A DNA stretch of 35,371 nucleotides. It comes from Flavobacteriales bacterium (GTDB lineage: Bacteria > Bacteroidota > Bacteroidia > Flavobacteriales_D > Parvicellaceae). The notes below the pieces were generated by a model. The model saw nothing but the letters and a program-made list of their open reading frames with translations, was not told the origin of the DNA and did no database searches. The position numbers were made by a program, and so were the translations under genes. The DNA lies in assembly GCA_018401455.1 (NCBI GenBank), contig JAGYKU010000028.1:1-35371 (forward strand), read 5' to 3'. Shown here in pieces: positions 28,301-35,327 of the stretch. Position 1 is the stretch's first letter. Every line of letters starts with the position of its first letter.

Positions 28301-28832
28301 TACGATTACACCCGGACCTGATGCAGCAGCTACAATTAACAATACAGTTGTCTATCTTCCCAATGCGATTGTATCATTCACCAACAACAGTACTGATGCA
28401 GATAGCTACTTTTGGGACTTTGCAGATGGAAATACCAGCACAGATGCCAATCCTTGGAATTTGTATGGAGCAGTAGGAACTTATGATATTATGCTCGTTG
28501 CAATGAGTAATGGTTGTGCGAACGACACTACTTATTTCTCCGTAGAAGTATTAGAAGAATCTGATGTGAATGTATCCGAACAAGTTTTTGAAAATGTTAC
28601 CGTTTACCCCAATCCATTTGAGGGCAATATCATCCTTAAAGGATTATCAGGAATTCATTCTGAAGTAACCATTTCCTTAGTGGATATGAGTGGTAGAGTA
28701 GTGTACCTATCTAGTAAAATCGATGCTAAAGACTTTATCGAAATCAACGGATTGAACAACATAAGCAAAGGTGTTTACCAATTGATATTGAGTACAGAGA
28801 ATGAGAATAGGACGTTTAAGTTGGTGAAGTAG
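25371..28832 (+). CDS. T9SS-secreted GH18 glycoside hydrolase with CUB and lectin-like modules
   Basis: A 1153-residue secreted protein. A signal peptide (1-24) is followed by a GH18 TIM barrel (about 63-390) with GWHPYWMGNAYQNYDWDLLSH, the catalytic strand GAHGVQIDFEGL (D169, E171) and FIIMGYDYYWTGS. The DxxDxDxE signature reads HGVQIDFE, so the first two aspartates are H and Q; this is closer to the YaaH-type hydrolases than to chitinases. Next are a CUB domain (about 397-500, DYLYIYDGAD), one copy of the lectin-like module found twice in the upstream amidase (503-796), a fibronectin-like part, two PKD-like domains (YFWDFADGNTSTDANPWN) and a T9SS type A tail (YPNPFEGNIIL to ENRTFKLVK). The likely target is a GlcNAc polymer, peptidoglycan or chitin. 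An inverted repeat follows the stop. Confidence 0.9.
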   Translation: MKISKFMKATAMLLFFPFAIQSQSIHEQELNYYNSLGNAEANYYEANTPIVSMPPKEKANCNLNKVVYGWHPYWMGNAYQNYDWDLLSHMSFFSYEVDAATGNPNNTHGWSTSAAVTAALASGNTKVTLCVTLFSGHNTFFGSASAQQTLITNLINLVSSRGAHGVQIDFEGLPSGQKTNFANWMVSLSNQMKAAIPGSEVSTVLYAVDWNDVFDFSIMANAIDHFIIMGYDYYWTGSTNAGPNDPLFHFGSTYNYNLSRSITYYLNIGCPKDKLVLGLPYYGREWPTSSTNVPSSTTGNGTSRTYSVVKNNSSGYYSQANHQFQGDSFTDIFIFNNGGTRQCFITLEDGFRKRLEHINTTGIAGMGIWALGYDNGYSELWQGIEDYMTDCQADACTGTIHDFGGPTKNYYNNEDYTWTINPPGSSAITFNFTEFNVELNYDYLYIYDGADINAPQIAGSPFTGTNSPGTFTSSTGAVTFRWTSDGATVAPGFIADWTCNQDITPPSTVVTTPNNWQTQDFTVNFVDTDNEGVEKSFYNVTDFDGTEWRSNDANGFFFDAFSQTAIHTDWTNSVGTWNIVNGALHQTDEVANNSNLYADLTQDNNQAYLYHWKGEIGGSGSNRRAGIHFFCDDATLDQRGNSYMVYWRADNNKCQIYKSVGNSITIYTDDVVNVDANTEYDFKILFDPSTGLIQAFLDDVLVSSWADPNPLQSANSISLRTGNCSATYDDFTVYKSRNTSSLVSIGNSNADIRYQNPNPLTPSGNVKSIVIDEANNWSNVVPLLVDVDWTVASSVTVNDGLSTDIDIFNINTEISGNWTTATDTHSDVVLYEYAVGDAPGLTNVINWTSNGTATSFTATGLNLVYNTTYYVSVRTTNGAGLVTSIVTSDGQLLENPTQVPVAGFSTPNNTVCEGDSIQLVNSSQHATSYLWSVTGGILSNNTANNPYVTFPNSGTYNVTLVASGPGGTDQLSQNITVTITPGPDAAATINNTVVYLPNAIVSFTNNSTDADSYFWDFADGNTSTDANPWNLYGAVGTYDIMLVAMSNGCANDTTYFSVEVLEESDVNVSEQVFENVTVYPNPFEGNIILKGLSGIHSEVTISLVDMSGRVVYLSSKIDAKDFIEINGLNNISKGVYQLILSTENENRTFKLVK

Positions 28833-28836
28833 TTAA

Positions 28837-28865
28837 TAATTTACAAAAATAAAAGTTGTAAATTA
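28837..28865 (+). terminator. inverted repeat after the GH18 gene, possible terminator
   Basis: Taatttacaa (28837-28846) and ttgtaaatta (28856-28865) form a perfect 10-base stem with a 9-base loop, five bases past the GH18 stop. There is no clear T-run after it, so termination is possible but not certain. The region between this hairpin and 28925 is the decayed left edge of the first RHS cassette. Confidence 0.5.
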
Positions 28866-28925
28866 GATGTGTGGAGGAAACTAAAAATAGAAATACCACA
28901 CGAAAGGATATGTGCGGCAGCGTAG

Positions 28926-30566
28926 GGGAATATTTATGGAAGCAGCAGAATAGGAATGGATAGAAGTTGTATAGAAATGTTAAATGCTATTGCGCCAACT
29001 AACAATTTCAAACATACTCTAGGAATGAAACAATTTGAATTGACCAATCACCTTGGCAATGTTTTGGCTGTAGTGACCGATAGAAAACACCCCAGAGACG
29101 ATGATGGCAATGGCTTTATAGACTATTACCAACCAGAAATAGTAAAAGCCACAGATTATTCTCCCTTTGGAGTGGAACTTTATGACAGAAACTACGTAAG
29201 AGAGGAAGTAACTGTGATCAGTACAGAACAAATAGAAACCATTATAGACCAAGATAATTTTAGTTTGACAACCAATGGAGGCACATATAATGTAGGAGAC
29301 CAAGGGAACGGCTGGACGCATCTCATCGGCACAGGAAATGTGACTGCTAATGAAGATTATTTTATCAATTCCAATCCATTTATCTTTGGTAATTGGATTA
29401 TTGCTCAAAAAGATTGGTCTGGATTACTCAATATTGGTGATGATTATAGAATTACGTTTGATATTGTTACGATTAATGGAGTTGTATTGATGGCAGGGCC
29501 ACAAGGAATAACCAATACTTATAGTACTACAGGAACTAAAACGCTAGATTTCACAGCTACTACTACCAACGGAAGTTTCCAATTGTGGAGCATCTTTGGT
29601 GGTGTACCGACTGATGTTACAATTGACAACATCAAACTGGTTAAAATAGAGACTGTAACCGAAACTTGTACTGTGCCTGTGGGACTTTATAAATATGGTT
29701 TTAACGGCATGGAGAAGGATGATGAAGTGAAAGGTAAAGGAAACTCTGTAAACTACACCTACAGAATGCACGATACGAGGTTAGGTAGATTCTTCGCAGT
29801 GGATCCAGTTACGGCTGAATATCCTGAATTAACTCCTTATCAGCATAGTAGTTTGAATCCTATTTGGATGTTTGAACTAGAAGGGTTAGAGGGGATTCCG
29901 AATATAGTAGCAGGTACATTAAAATGGACTATACCTCATAAATATAATATGAAAAAGGTTACTCAAAAATTTGAATTAACAGTTGGCTTGAAGTCACAAA
30001 TTCCTTTGTCAAGTGAAAGTTTTCTATCAAAAAACCAAACTTCACTTTCATTTGAAGGTAGTGTAACATTTAAATTAAGTAATAAATCACCATACTTAAT
30101 AGCAAGTTCAACAGGTACAAAAACAAGTTTTAATACTAATTACGTTCAGAATGGTACAACTATAGGAAGTTCAAGTTTTCAATTGACTTCTTTTTTTAAT
30201 GCTGGTGAAGAAGCTACTTTTGGAGTAAGTCTGACTTCTAAGAGTGCTTCAGTATCAAGCCAACAAAGTTTGAAATTTTCCGTTCCCGGTTCCCTAAAAG
30301 CTTTGAAAGCAAATGAGCCTAATACTATACTCTCGAGAACTATGGGGAAGAAAGGCTTTAAATCTCCAGTGTTTGATAAAGTAACTGAACCACAAGAAAG
30401 CATTAAAATTACAGTTCCTAAACCTGCATCAGAATATAAATCTCCACACGAAAGTTCAAGCACACAAGGTGATGCACAACCAATAATGCCAGTAAAGGTT
30501 AACTCTTCAAGAGGTGGTTCGGGGATGGGACAATTGCATTTTGATGAAATAGAATCTGATAATTAA
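28926..30566 (+). CDS. orphan RHS core with C-terminal tip 1 (5'-truncated)
   Basis: The open frame follows an in-frame TAG at 28923 and reads NIYGSSRIGMDR, the standard Bacteroidetes RHS entry; the first ATG is 28956 (536 residues). Core motifs: QFELTNHLGNVLAVVTDRK, DYSPFGVELYDRN, YKYGFNGMEKDDEVKG, MHDTRLGRFFAVDP and NPIWMFELEGLEG. Between DYSPFG and YGFNG sits a 140-residue beta insert that looks like a carbohydrate-binding module. After LEGLEG comes a unique tip of about 215 residues, rich in S, T and K, that I cannot match to a toxin family. The large N-terminal YD-repeat shell and any export signal are missing, so it is a displaced tip rather than a full Rhs protein. The exported TPR gene starts 12 bases after its stop. 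Confidence 0.8.
   Translation, partial: GNIYGSSRIGMDRSCIEMLNAIAPTNNFKHTLGMKQFELTNHLGNVLAVVTDRKHPRDDDGNGFIDYYQPEIVKATDYSPFGVELYDRNYVREEVTVISTEQIETIIDQDNFSLTTNGGTYNVGDQGNGWTHLIGTGNVTANEDYFINSNPFIFGNWIIAQKDWSGLLNIGDDYRITFDIVTINGVVLMAGPQGITNTYSTTGTKTLDFTATTTNGSFQLWSIFGGVPTDVTIDNIKLVKIETVTETCTVPVGLYKYGFNGMEKDDEVKGKGNSVNYTYRMHDTRLGRFFAVDPVTAEYPELTPYQHSSLNPIWMFELEGLEGIPNIVAGTLKWTIPHKYNMKKVTQKFELTVGLKSQIPLSSESFLSKNQTSLSFEGSVTFKLSNKSPYLIASSTGTKTSFNTNYVQNGTTIGSSSFQLTSFFNAGEEATFGVSLTSKSASVSSQQSLKFSVPGSLKALKANEPNTILSRTMGKKGFKSPVFDKVTEPQESIKITVPKPASEYKSPHESSSTQGDAQPIMPVKVNSSRGGSGMGQLHFDEIESDN
29038..29226 (+). repeat. RHS core direct repeat, block A, copy 1
   Basis: Nearly identical to 33066-33254, an offset of 4028 bases; I count about nine differences over 189 bases. 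It covers the NHLGNVLAVVTDRK to DRNYVREEVTV coding part. Confidence 0.9.
29571..29685 (+). repeat. RHS core direct repeat, block B, copy 1
   Basis: Nearly identical to 33598-33712 (offset 4027), with about six differences over 115 bases. It encodes the end of the insert module and the link to the YGFNG motif. The sequence between blocks A and B is clearly more diverged. Confidence 0.88.
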
Positions 30567-30578
30567 AAAAGTACAAAT

Positions 30579-32348
30579 ATGAAATCATTATTTTTTATAT
30601 TTTTTATGATTGTTATTTCGCCATTATACAGTCAAGAAGGTGAAATAACAATTGATACTGTGAAAGGAAACTATTATTTTTCAGAAGGGCTGAAATTTTT
30701 TCAAGAAGGAAATGCAATACAGGCAGAAGAAAATTTATTAGAAGCTTTGAATCATAATCCTTCACATATTGAAGCTTTAACTTATATAACCAACCTTTAT
30801 TATTATACTGACAAATTTTCATTAGCTTCAGAATACGCTTTGAGGGTGATCAATCAATATAAGAAGAAAGGCTTAATATTTGACGAAGATTATATTGATA
30901 TGTTAAAGATAAGGGGAGTATCTTTTACTTTTCTGTCTCAATATAATGAGGCAGTTACAGTTTTATCTGAGTTTATAAGAGATTTTAAAACTGAAGATTT
31001 AGTAACTGCTGAAATTCACCACAGTAGGGCTATTTGTCTAAAAGAACTTGGTGAATATGAAAAGGCATATGGCGATATTATTCTTGCTCACCAACTAAAT
31101 GACACAGACACTGGAATTCAATTTACTATGGGTGAAATACTATTTTATTTAGATGAATATAAAAAAGCAATTGAAGTTTTAAGTGCTGTAAATCAAAAAG
31201 GTACTTTAGATCCTACTAATAGTTATTATTTTATAGGTATTGCATACTTTAACATTGGAGATTCTGAGCAATGTGTAGAAAATCATTTAAAGTTTTTAAA
31301 TAATTATTCTGATGAATATCACACAAAAACTTCGGAAGTAACAGCAAAGTATTGTATTTCTCACTCATATTACAATTTAAATCAACATAAAAAAGCACTT
31401 CAATATGCATCAGAAATCATTGACATTTATCACCTTCATTTAGATAATGAATATTTTAGAAAGCATTTATTATTTATGTATGGAGCTTTGCTAGTTCTTA
31501 ACGGGCAAAATGAAGAGGGTAAAACTTCAATTAAAAAAGCTCAAATTTTATATCCCAATGAAGGAACGTATTATCAAACTTTAGGATATATCTATTTACT
31601 AGAAAATAATTTTGAAGAAGCAATTCCAAATTTAACAAAAGCTTATGATCTTGGAGCAACTATTAGAGATAGCGTTGTTCATTATCAAGAGTTGTATGAT
31701 TCGTTTTTAACCATAGAAGATTCTTCTTATGCACTTAAATGTATTGATATAATTATCTCCTTAGATAAAAACAACCCTGCAAATTATCGAAAGAGGTTTG
31801 ACCAATATGCATTAGATCATAATAAAAATTATAACAAGATGTTAAATGATTTAGATTATCTTAGTGTTTTATATGCTGAAAATAAAGAAAAATCTGCTTA
31901 CTTTATTGCAACTAAAGCAATTGTTTTAAATTCAGTAATGAAACATGAAGAAGCCTTAAAAGTAATTGATGAAGCTATAAGATTAGATCCTTTTTATGAA
32001 TATTTTGTATTTCGTTCGATAATTAAAATTTCTATTTTGCTAAATGAAAATAAAGAAATCGAAATTGAGTCCCAATCAGATGTTCTCAAAGATATAGACA
32101 AAGCATTGACATCCAATCTACGTAAGCAAGAAATATATATGATTAAAATAATTGCTTTAATGATTTTTGATAGTTCTGATGATGCTTGTAAAACAGCCAA
32201 AGAGGCGATTAAATTGGATTTAATTATAGATAAAGAACTCTTAAATTATATTTGTAAAGGTAAAGTAGCTAAACGATATAATGAAAGAGAATTAATTTTT
32301 GGTCTAAGTACTTTAAACGAACGCTATGCAGATGATAGTGGATGGTAG
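30579..32348 (+). CDS. exported TPR-repeat protein, candidate partner of RHS tip 1
   Basis: A 589-residue protein with a signal peptide (MKSLFFIFFMIVISPLYSQE) and TPR-type helical repeats across nearly its whole length, for example YFSEGLKFFQEGNAIQAEEN, LGYIYLLENNFEEAIPNLTK and MKHEEALKVIDEAIRLDP. It has no enzymatic domain. It begins 12 bases after the RHS tip gene, so the two are co-transcribed, and it ends 9 bases before the first palindromic repeat. In polymorphic toxin loci the gene just after the tip is usually the immunity gene; an exported TPR protein would be an unusual one, and it could equally be a chaperone or adaptor. Function is inferred from position only. Confidence 0.75.
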   Translation: MKSLFFIFFMIVISPLYSQEGEITIDTVKGNYYFSEGLKFFQEGNAIQAEENLLEALNHNPSHIEALTYITNLYYYTDKFSLASEYALRVINQYKKKGLIFDEDYIDMLKIRGVSFTFLSQYNEAVTVLSEFIRDFKTEDLVTAEIHHSRAICLKELGEYEKAYGDIILAHQLNDTDTGIQFTMGEILFYLDEYKKAIEVLSAVNQKGTLDPTNSYYFIGIAYFNIGDSEQCVENHLKFLNNYSDEYHTKTSEVTAKYCISHSYYNLNQHKKALQYASEIIDIYHLHLDNEYFRKHLLFMYGALLVLNGQNEEGKTSIKKAQILYPNEGTYYQTLGYIYLLENNFEEAIPNLTKAYDLGATIRDSVVHYQELYDSFLTIEDSSYALKCIDIIISLDKNNPANYRKRFDQYALDHNKNYNKMLNDLDYLSVLYAENKEKSAYFIATKAIVLNSVMKHEEALKVIDEAIRLDPFYEYFVFRSIIKISILLNENKEIEIESQSDVLKDIDKALTSNLRKQEIYMIKIIALMIFDSSDDACKTAKEAIKLDLIIDKELLNYICKGKVAKRYNERELIFGLSTLNERYADDSGW

Positions 32349-32357
32349 TAGTGGGTG

Positions 32358-32379
32358 GTGGCCCCAATTAGGGGCTGAG
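32358..32379. repeat. GC-rich palindromic repeat, copy 1
   Basis: GTGGCCCCAATTAGGGGCTGAG, with inverted arms GCCCC/GGGGC around AATTA. Placed just after the exported TPR gene that closes cassette 1. Confidence 0.85.
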
Positions 32380-32388
32380 TAAATAAAA

Positions 32389-32406
32389 ATCAACTAACGA
32401 GTTGAT
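32389..32406. other. stem-loop ATCAACT-AACG-AGTTGAT
   Basis: A perfect 7-base stem with a 4-base loop, 10 bases after palindrome copy 1. It could be a terminator for cassette 1 or part of the same mobile or repeated element; no T-run follows. Confidence 0.5.
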
Positions 32407-32534
32407 TATAAGTTCTTTGAAATGTTGTAGTTCTAACAAAAGAAAAATTATTTATTGTTTTTCGGGGATATTTTTTGTTCATTAGCAAAAAGAAATGCGC
32501 TTAGAATGTCTTAAAATAAGTCGGTCGTTACTAG

Positions 32535-32554
32535 GTGGCCCCAATTAGGGGCTG
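32535..32554. repeat. GC-rich palindromic repeat, copy 2
   Basis: GTGGCCCCAATTAGGGGCTG, identical to copy 1 over these 20 bases and diverging right after. It sits between the two RHS cassettes, 177 bases from copy 1. Confidence 0.85.
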
Positions 32555-32673
32555 GAAAATAAAAATAGTTTTAGGAATCCAATAATAAGACAGTAAAAAC
32601 CAACTTTCAAAACATAAATTAAACATCAGAATATCAAATATTTAAATAAATTAAGAAAAACATCAAAAAACAT

Positions 32674-32704
32674 TTTGTCAATTAAAAAAAACTTCTTATT
32701 TTTG
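32674..32704 (+). promoter_or_regulatory. Bacteroidota-type promoter (TTTG-N19-TAnnTTTG) before RHS cassette 2
   Basis: TTTG at 32674-32677 and TATTTTTG at 32697-32704 are separated by exactly 19 bases, matching the primary-sigma consensus of the phylum. Transcription should begin near 32711. It is the best promoter in the window, and it means the TTG at 32675 cannot be a real start. Confidence 0.6.
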
Positions 32705-33065
32705 AGTGTTAGTTCATTGACATATAGAGAATTGAACCTGATAAAAAAGCAAAAAATACAATTCAAAACGTATATTCTGCCCCTGATGGCAGTGGATAGC
32801 CCGCAGGATGTGTGCGCAAATGGATGTGGTAGAGACAAAGCGACCAACGGAAGCTCTTGGAAATACCATACAGCCATGGGCACACAGACGAGGACTAGCA
32901 ACGAACAGCAGGAAAAGGCAGTCAAAATAACTTCCAAATTCTCACTGGTAGAGCGCAATATTTACGGAAGCAGCCGAATAGGAATGGACAGAACCTGTAC
33001 AGAAATGATAGGAAGCACAGCCTCTACTCAAATATATAAACACACTATAGGGCTAAAACAATACG

Positions 33066-33254
33066 AATTGACGAATCATCTTGGCAATGTTCTTGCTGTA
33101 GTGACCGATAGAAAACACCCCAGAGACGATGATGGCAATGGCTTTATAGACTATTACCAACCCGAAATAGTAAAAGCCACAGATTATTCTCCCTTTGGAG
33201 TGGAACTTTATGACAGAAACTTCGTAAGGGAAGAAGTAACTGTGATAAGTACCG
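33066..33254 (+). repeat. RHS core direct repeat, block A, copy 2
   Basis: Partner of 29038-29226. Almost identical, although the protein frame is broken 180 bases downstream. Confidence 0.9.
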
Positions 33255-33597
33255 AAGAACAAATCACGATAATAGACCAAGACGATTTTACATTGATAAG
33301 CAACGGAGGCACATACATCGTAGGCGACCAAGGAGACGGCTGGAACCATTTGCTAGGCTCTGGAAATGTAACTGCAAATGAAGATTACTTTATCAACTCT
33401 CAAGGCTTCTTATTTGGAAACTGGATAATCGCCCAAAAGATTGGAGCAATCTACTGATATAGGTTCGGACTACAGAATTACTTTTGATATCCAAGATATA
33501 AACGGAGCAGTGTTTATGCTTAGGACCACAAGGCATCACAAATACCTACACCACTATAGGAACTAAAGTTATAGACTTTAACGCAACTACCACAAAT

Positions 33598-33712
33598 GGA
33601 AGTTTCCAATTGTGGAGCATCTTTGGAGGTGTACCAACTGATGTTACAATTGACAACATCAAACTGGTTAAAATAGAGACTGTAACAGAAACTTGTACAA
33701 TTCCTGTGGGAC
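33598..33712 (+). repeat. RHS core direct repeat, block B, copy 2
   Basis: Partner of 29571-29685. High identity resumes here after a diverged and frameshifted stretch. Confidence 0.88.
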
Positions 33713-34742
33713 AGTATAGATATGGGTTCAATGGGATGGAGAAAGATGACGAGGTGAAAGGCAACGGAAACTCCTATGATTTTGGGGCGAGGATGCAAGA
33801 CCCTCGTTTAGGTCGTTGGTTGAGCGTTGATAAAAAATGGAATTTGAATCTTGCGGTCACTCCTTACGGATTTGGGAATAATTCACCTATTTATTATATT
33901 GACAAAGGTGGGTATTCTATTGACCCAGTTAACGAAACTTCAAGAAATGAATATAACACAGCTATTGCTGAAACATTTACTGGTAATGATGCAATTATTA
34001 ATATGTTAACGATAACTGAGGAAATGGGCTCACTAACATCTATTTCAAAAGAACAATACTTAAGTGCAATGAAATCATTAAATACAGTTGACGAAAAAGC
34101 AGCATTTAGAGGCTTGTATTTAGTCGCAAATGATGAAATGAAGTATAAACTTACAGTGGAAGAAAGGAAAATTGAAGGAGGGACAACTAAATATGGACCA
34201 AAACTAGTATCTGTTGACGATGAAGGAGCAAATGTTTTGGCTGAAAAAAGTATGCCTGCAACTGGATTAGACGGTAACAAAGCTTATGGAACTAGGGAGT
34301 GGATTAAATTTGAAGGTAAAATTAATCGTAAAACGGGTGAAAGTAAAGAGAAAAAAATGGTGTTTACGGGGCAAATAGCAGTTGAACCATCTGCTATTGT
34401 ACTTGGTTCGTTAGTTGGTTCATACGTTCAGTTAAATCAAGGAACTGCCATAGTTAATGATAATCTATCCCCTAATTTAGCCCAATTACAATCTCTTAAT
34501 ATTTTTCAAAAAGTTATTGATAATAGTAAACTTTTTGGAGAAGGATTAAATGATTTAGGAAGTTATCTCCAAAACGATGAAAAACCTGCGGCATTAAATA
34601 TTCCTTCATGCATCAGATTAGTTTCTGGATATTCCCCTAGGACTCTTGCTCCAACTATTATTATTGATGAAACTTCTGGTGAAAAGAGTGATGATAATAA
34701 AACTGACTGAAAACACGATAAACCTCGTTACGAATAGTAAAT

Positions 34743-35270
34743 ATGACAAAGAAAATACTGATTTTAATGATAATTTGGGCTAGTTACATACAACCAAAAC
34801 TAGCTCAAGATTTGTTTAAATATAATTTTATTACTGATAATTTTCTAATAAAACTTGGGAATGGCGATTTCAGTTTTACAAGTGAGTGGAGTTTTGAGAA
34901 AGATTCAATTGAGGATTTTCACTATTTAGTAGCAGCGTATCATAATAATGATGATTACAAATATATTGTTGGTGATGAAAAGATGGTATGTTTTTATTTT
35001 GAGAAGCATAATCAAAATTGCATACTATTTTACCTTGCTCAAAAATATGAAATCAAACTTGATGATAACAGAATTAAAAAATTGACAATTTTTACTCGCA
35101 ATGAAACTATAAATGTTAAAGTGATTTATAAATCAAATGAACTTTTCAGAATAAAAAATAAAGTAAAAATTGAAAACCAAGGTATGCCTTATGAATATGT
35201 TTTTAATTTAGTTAAAGAATTTAATGCCATGTTATTGATTTTAGGTGCTGGTGGTAGTGGCCCCAACTAG
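34743..35270 (+). CDS. exported protein of unknown function, candidate partner of RHS tip 2
   Basis: A 175-residue protein with signal peptide MTKKILILMIIWASYIQPKLAQ and a small alpha/beta mature part with aromatic strands (FLIKLGNGDFSFTSEWSF, VCFYFEKHNQNCILFYL). No known domain. It starts 32 bases after the tip 2 frame ends, the same position as the TPR gene behind tip 1. Its stop codon and last codons (GGSGPN) are made from the third palindromic repeat, so the original end may have been different. By position it is a candidate immunity protein, acting outside the cytoplasm. Confidence 0.65.
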   Translation: MTKKILILMIIWASYIQPKLAQDLFKYNFITDNFLIKLGNGDFSFTSEWSFEKDSIEDFHYLVAAYHNNDDYKYIVGDEKMVCFYFEKHNQNCILFYLAQKYEIKLDDNRIKKLTIFTRNETINVKVIYKSNELFRIKNKVKIENQGMPYEYVFNLVKEFNAMLLILGAGGSGPN

Positions 35271-35278
35271 GGGCTGAG
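35257..35278. repeat. GC-rich palindromic repeat, copy 3
   Basis: GTGGCCCCAACTAGGGGCTGAG, one base different from copy 1. It overlaps the 3' end of the exported protein gene and closes cassette 2, just as copy 1 closes cassette 1. Confidence 0.85.
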
Positions 35279-35309
35279 CAGTTAGCCTCCGAGCACTCTA
35301 CAACAAAAC

Positions 35310-35327
35310 ATTCCCAAATTTGGGAAT
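35310..35327. repeat. perfect 18-base palindrome
   Basis: ATTCCCAAATTTGGGAAT, 31 bases after palindrome copy 3 and near the window end. It may be an operator or the beginning of the next repeated unit; the sequence beyond it is too short to interpret. Confidence 0.6.

Larger units (their letters stand above)
32349..32673. other. intergenic spacer between RHS cassettes
   Basis: A spacer with no coding sequence I can support. It contains two copies of the GC-rich palindromic repeat (32358 and 32535), a separate stem-loop (32389-32406) and, at its right edge, a well-formed promoter. The GC-rich palindromes stand out from the AT-rich background. Confidence 0.7.
32711..34710 (+). pseudogene. decayed orphan RHS core with C-terminal tip 2
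   Basis: A second copy of the same RHS segment, longer on the 5' side than copy 1 (homology from about DSPQDVCANGCGR, 32790). It has ERNIYGSSRIGMDR, YELTNHLGNVLAVVTDRK, DYSPFGVELYDRNF, the insert module, YRYGFNGMEKDDEVKG and MQDPRLGRWLSVDK, NNSPIYYIDKGG. The frame breaks three times in 90 bases compared with copy 1: a lost A near 33435, a lost base near 33450 and an extra base near 33520. Translation from the 5' part ends at 33457; the rest is open from 33523 to 34710. Tip 2 (about 265 residues after IDKGG) is unrelated to tip 1 and unrecognised. The 5' end of this copy is richer in GC than its surroundings. The promoter upstream is still intact. Confidence 0.75.

Noticed and set aside
28837..28925. 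Region before the first RHS frame considered as a separate small gene
   Set aside because: Short matches to the 5' part of RHS copy 2 (gaaataccacac versus gaaataccatac) show it is the decayed left edge of the cassette, with stops in frame.
29019..29408. Open frame on the minus strand, with a closely similar one at 33053-33349
   Set aside because: They look conserved only because both lie opposite the duplicated RHS core. The plus-strand frame carries the RHS motifs; the minus reading has no start context or family features.
32675..32710. TTG start of the second RHS frame
   Set aside because: It lies between the TTTG and TAnnTTTG boxes of a strong promoter and its first codons have no RHS similarity.
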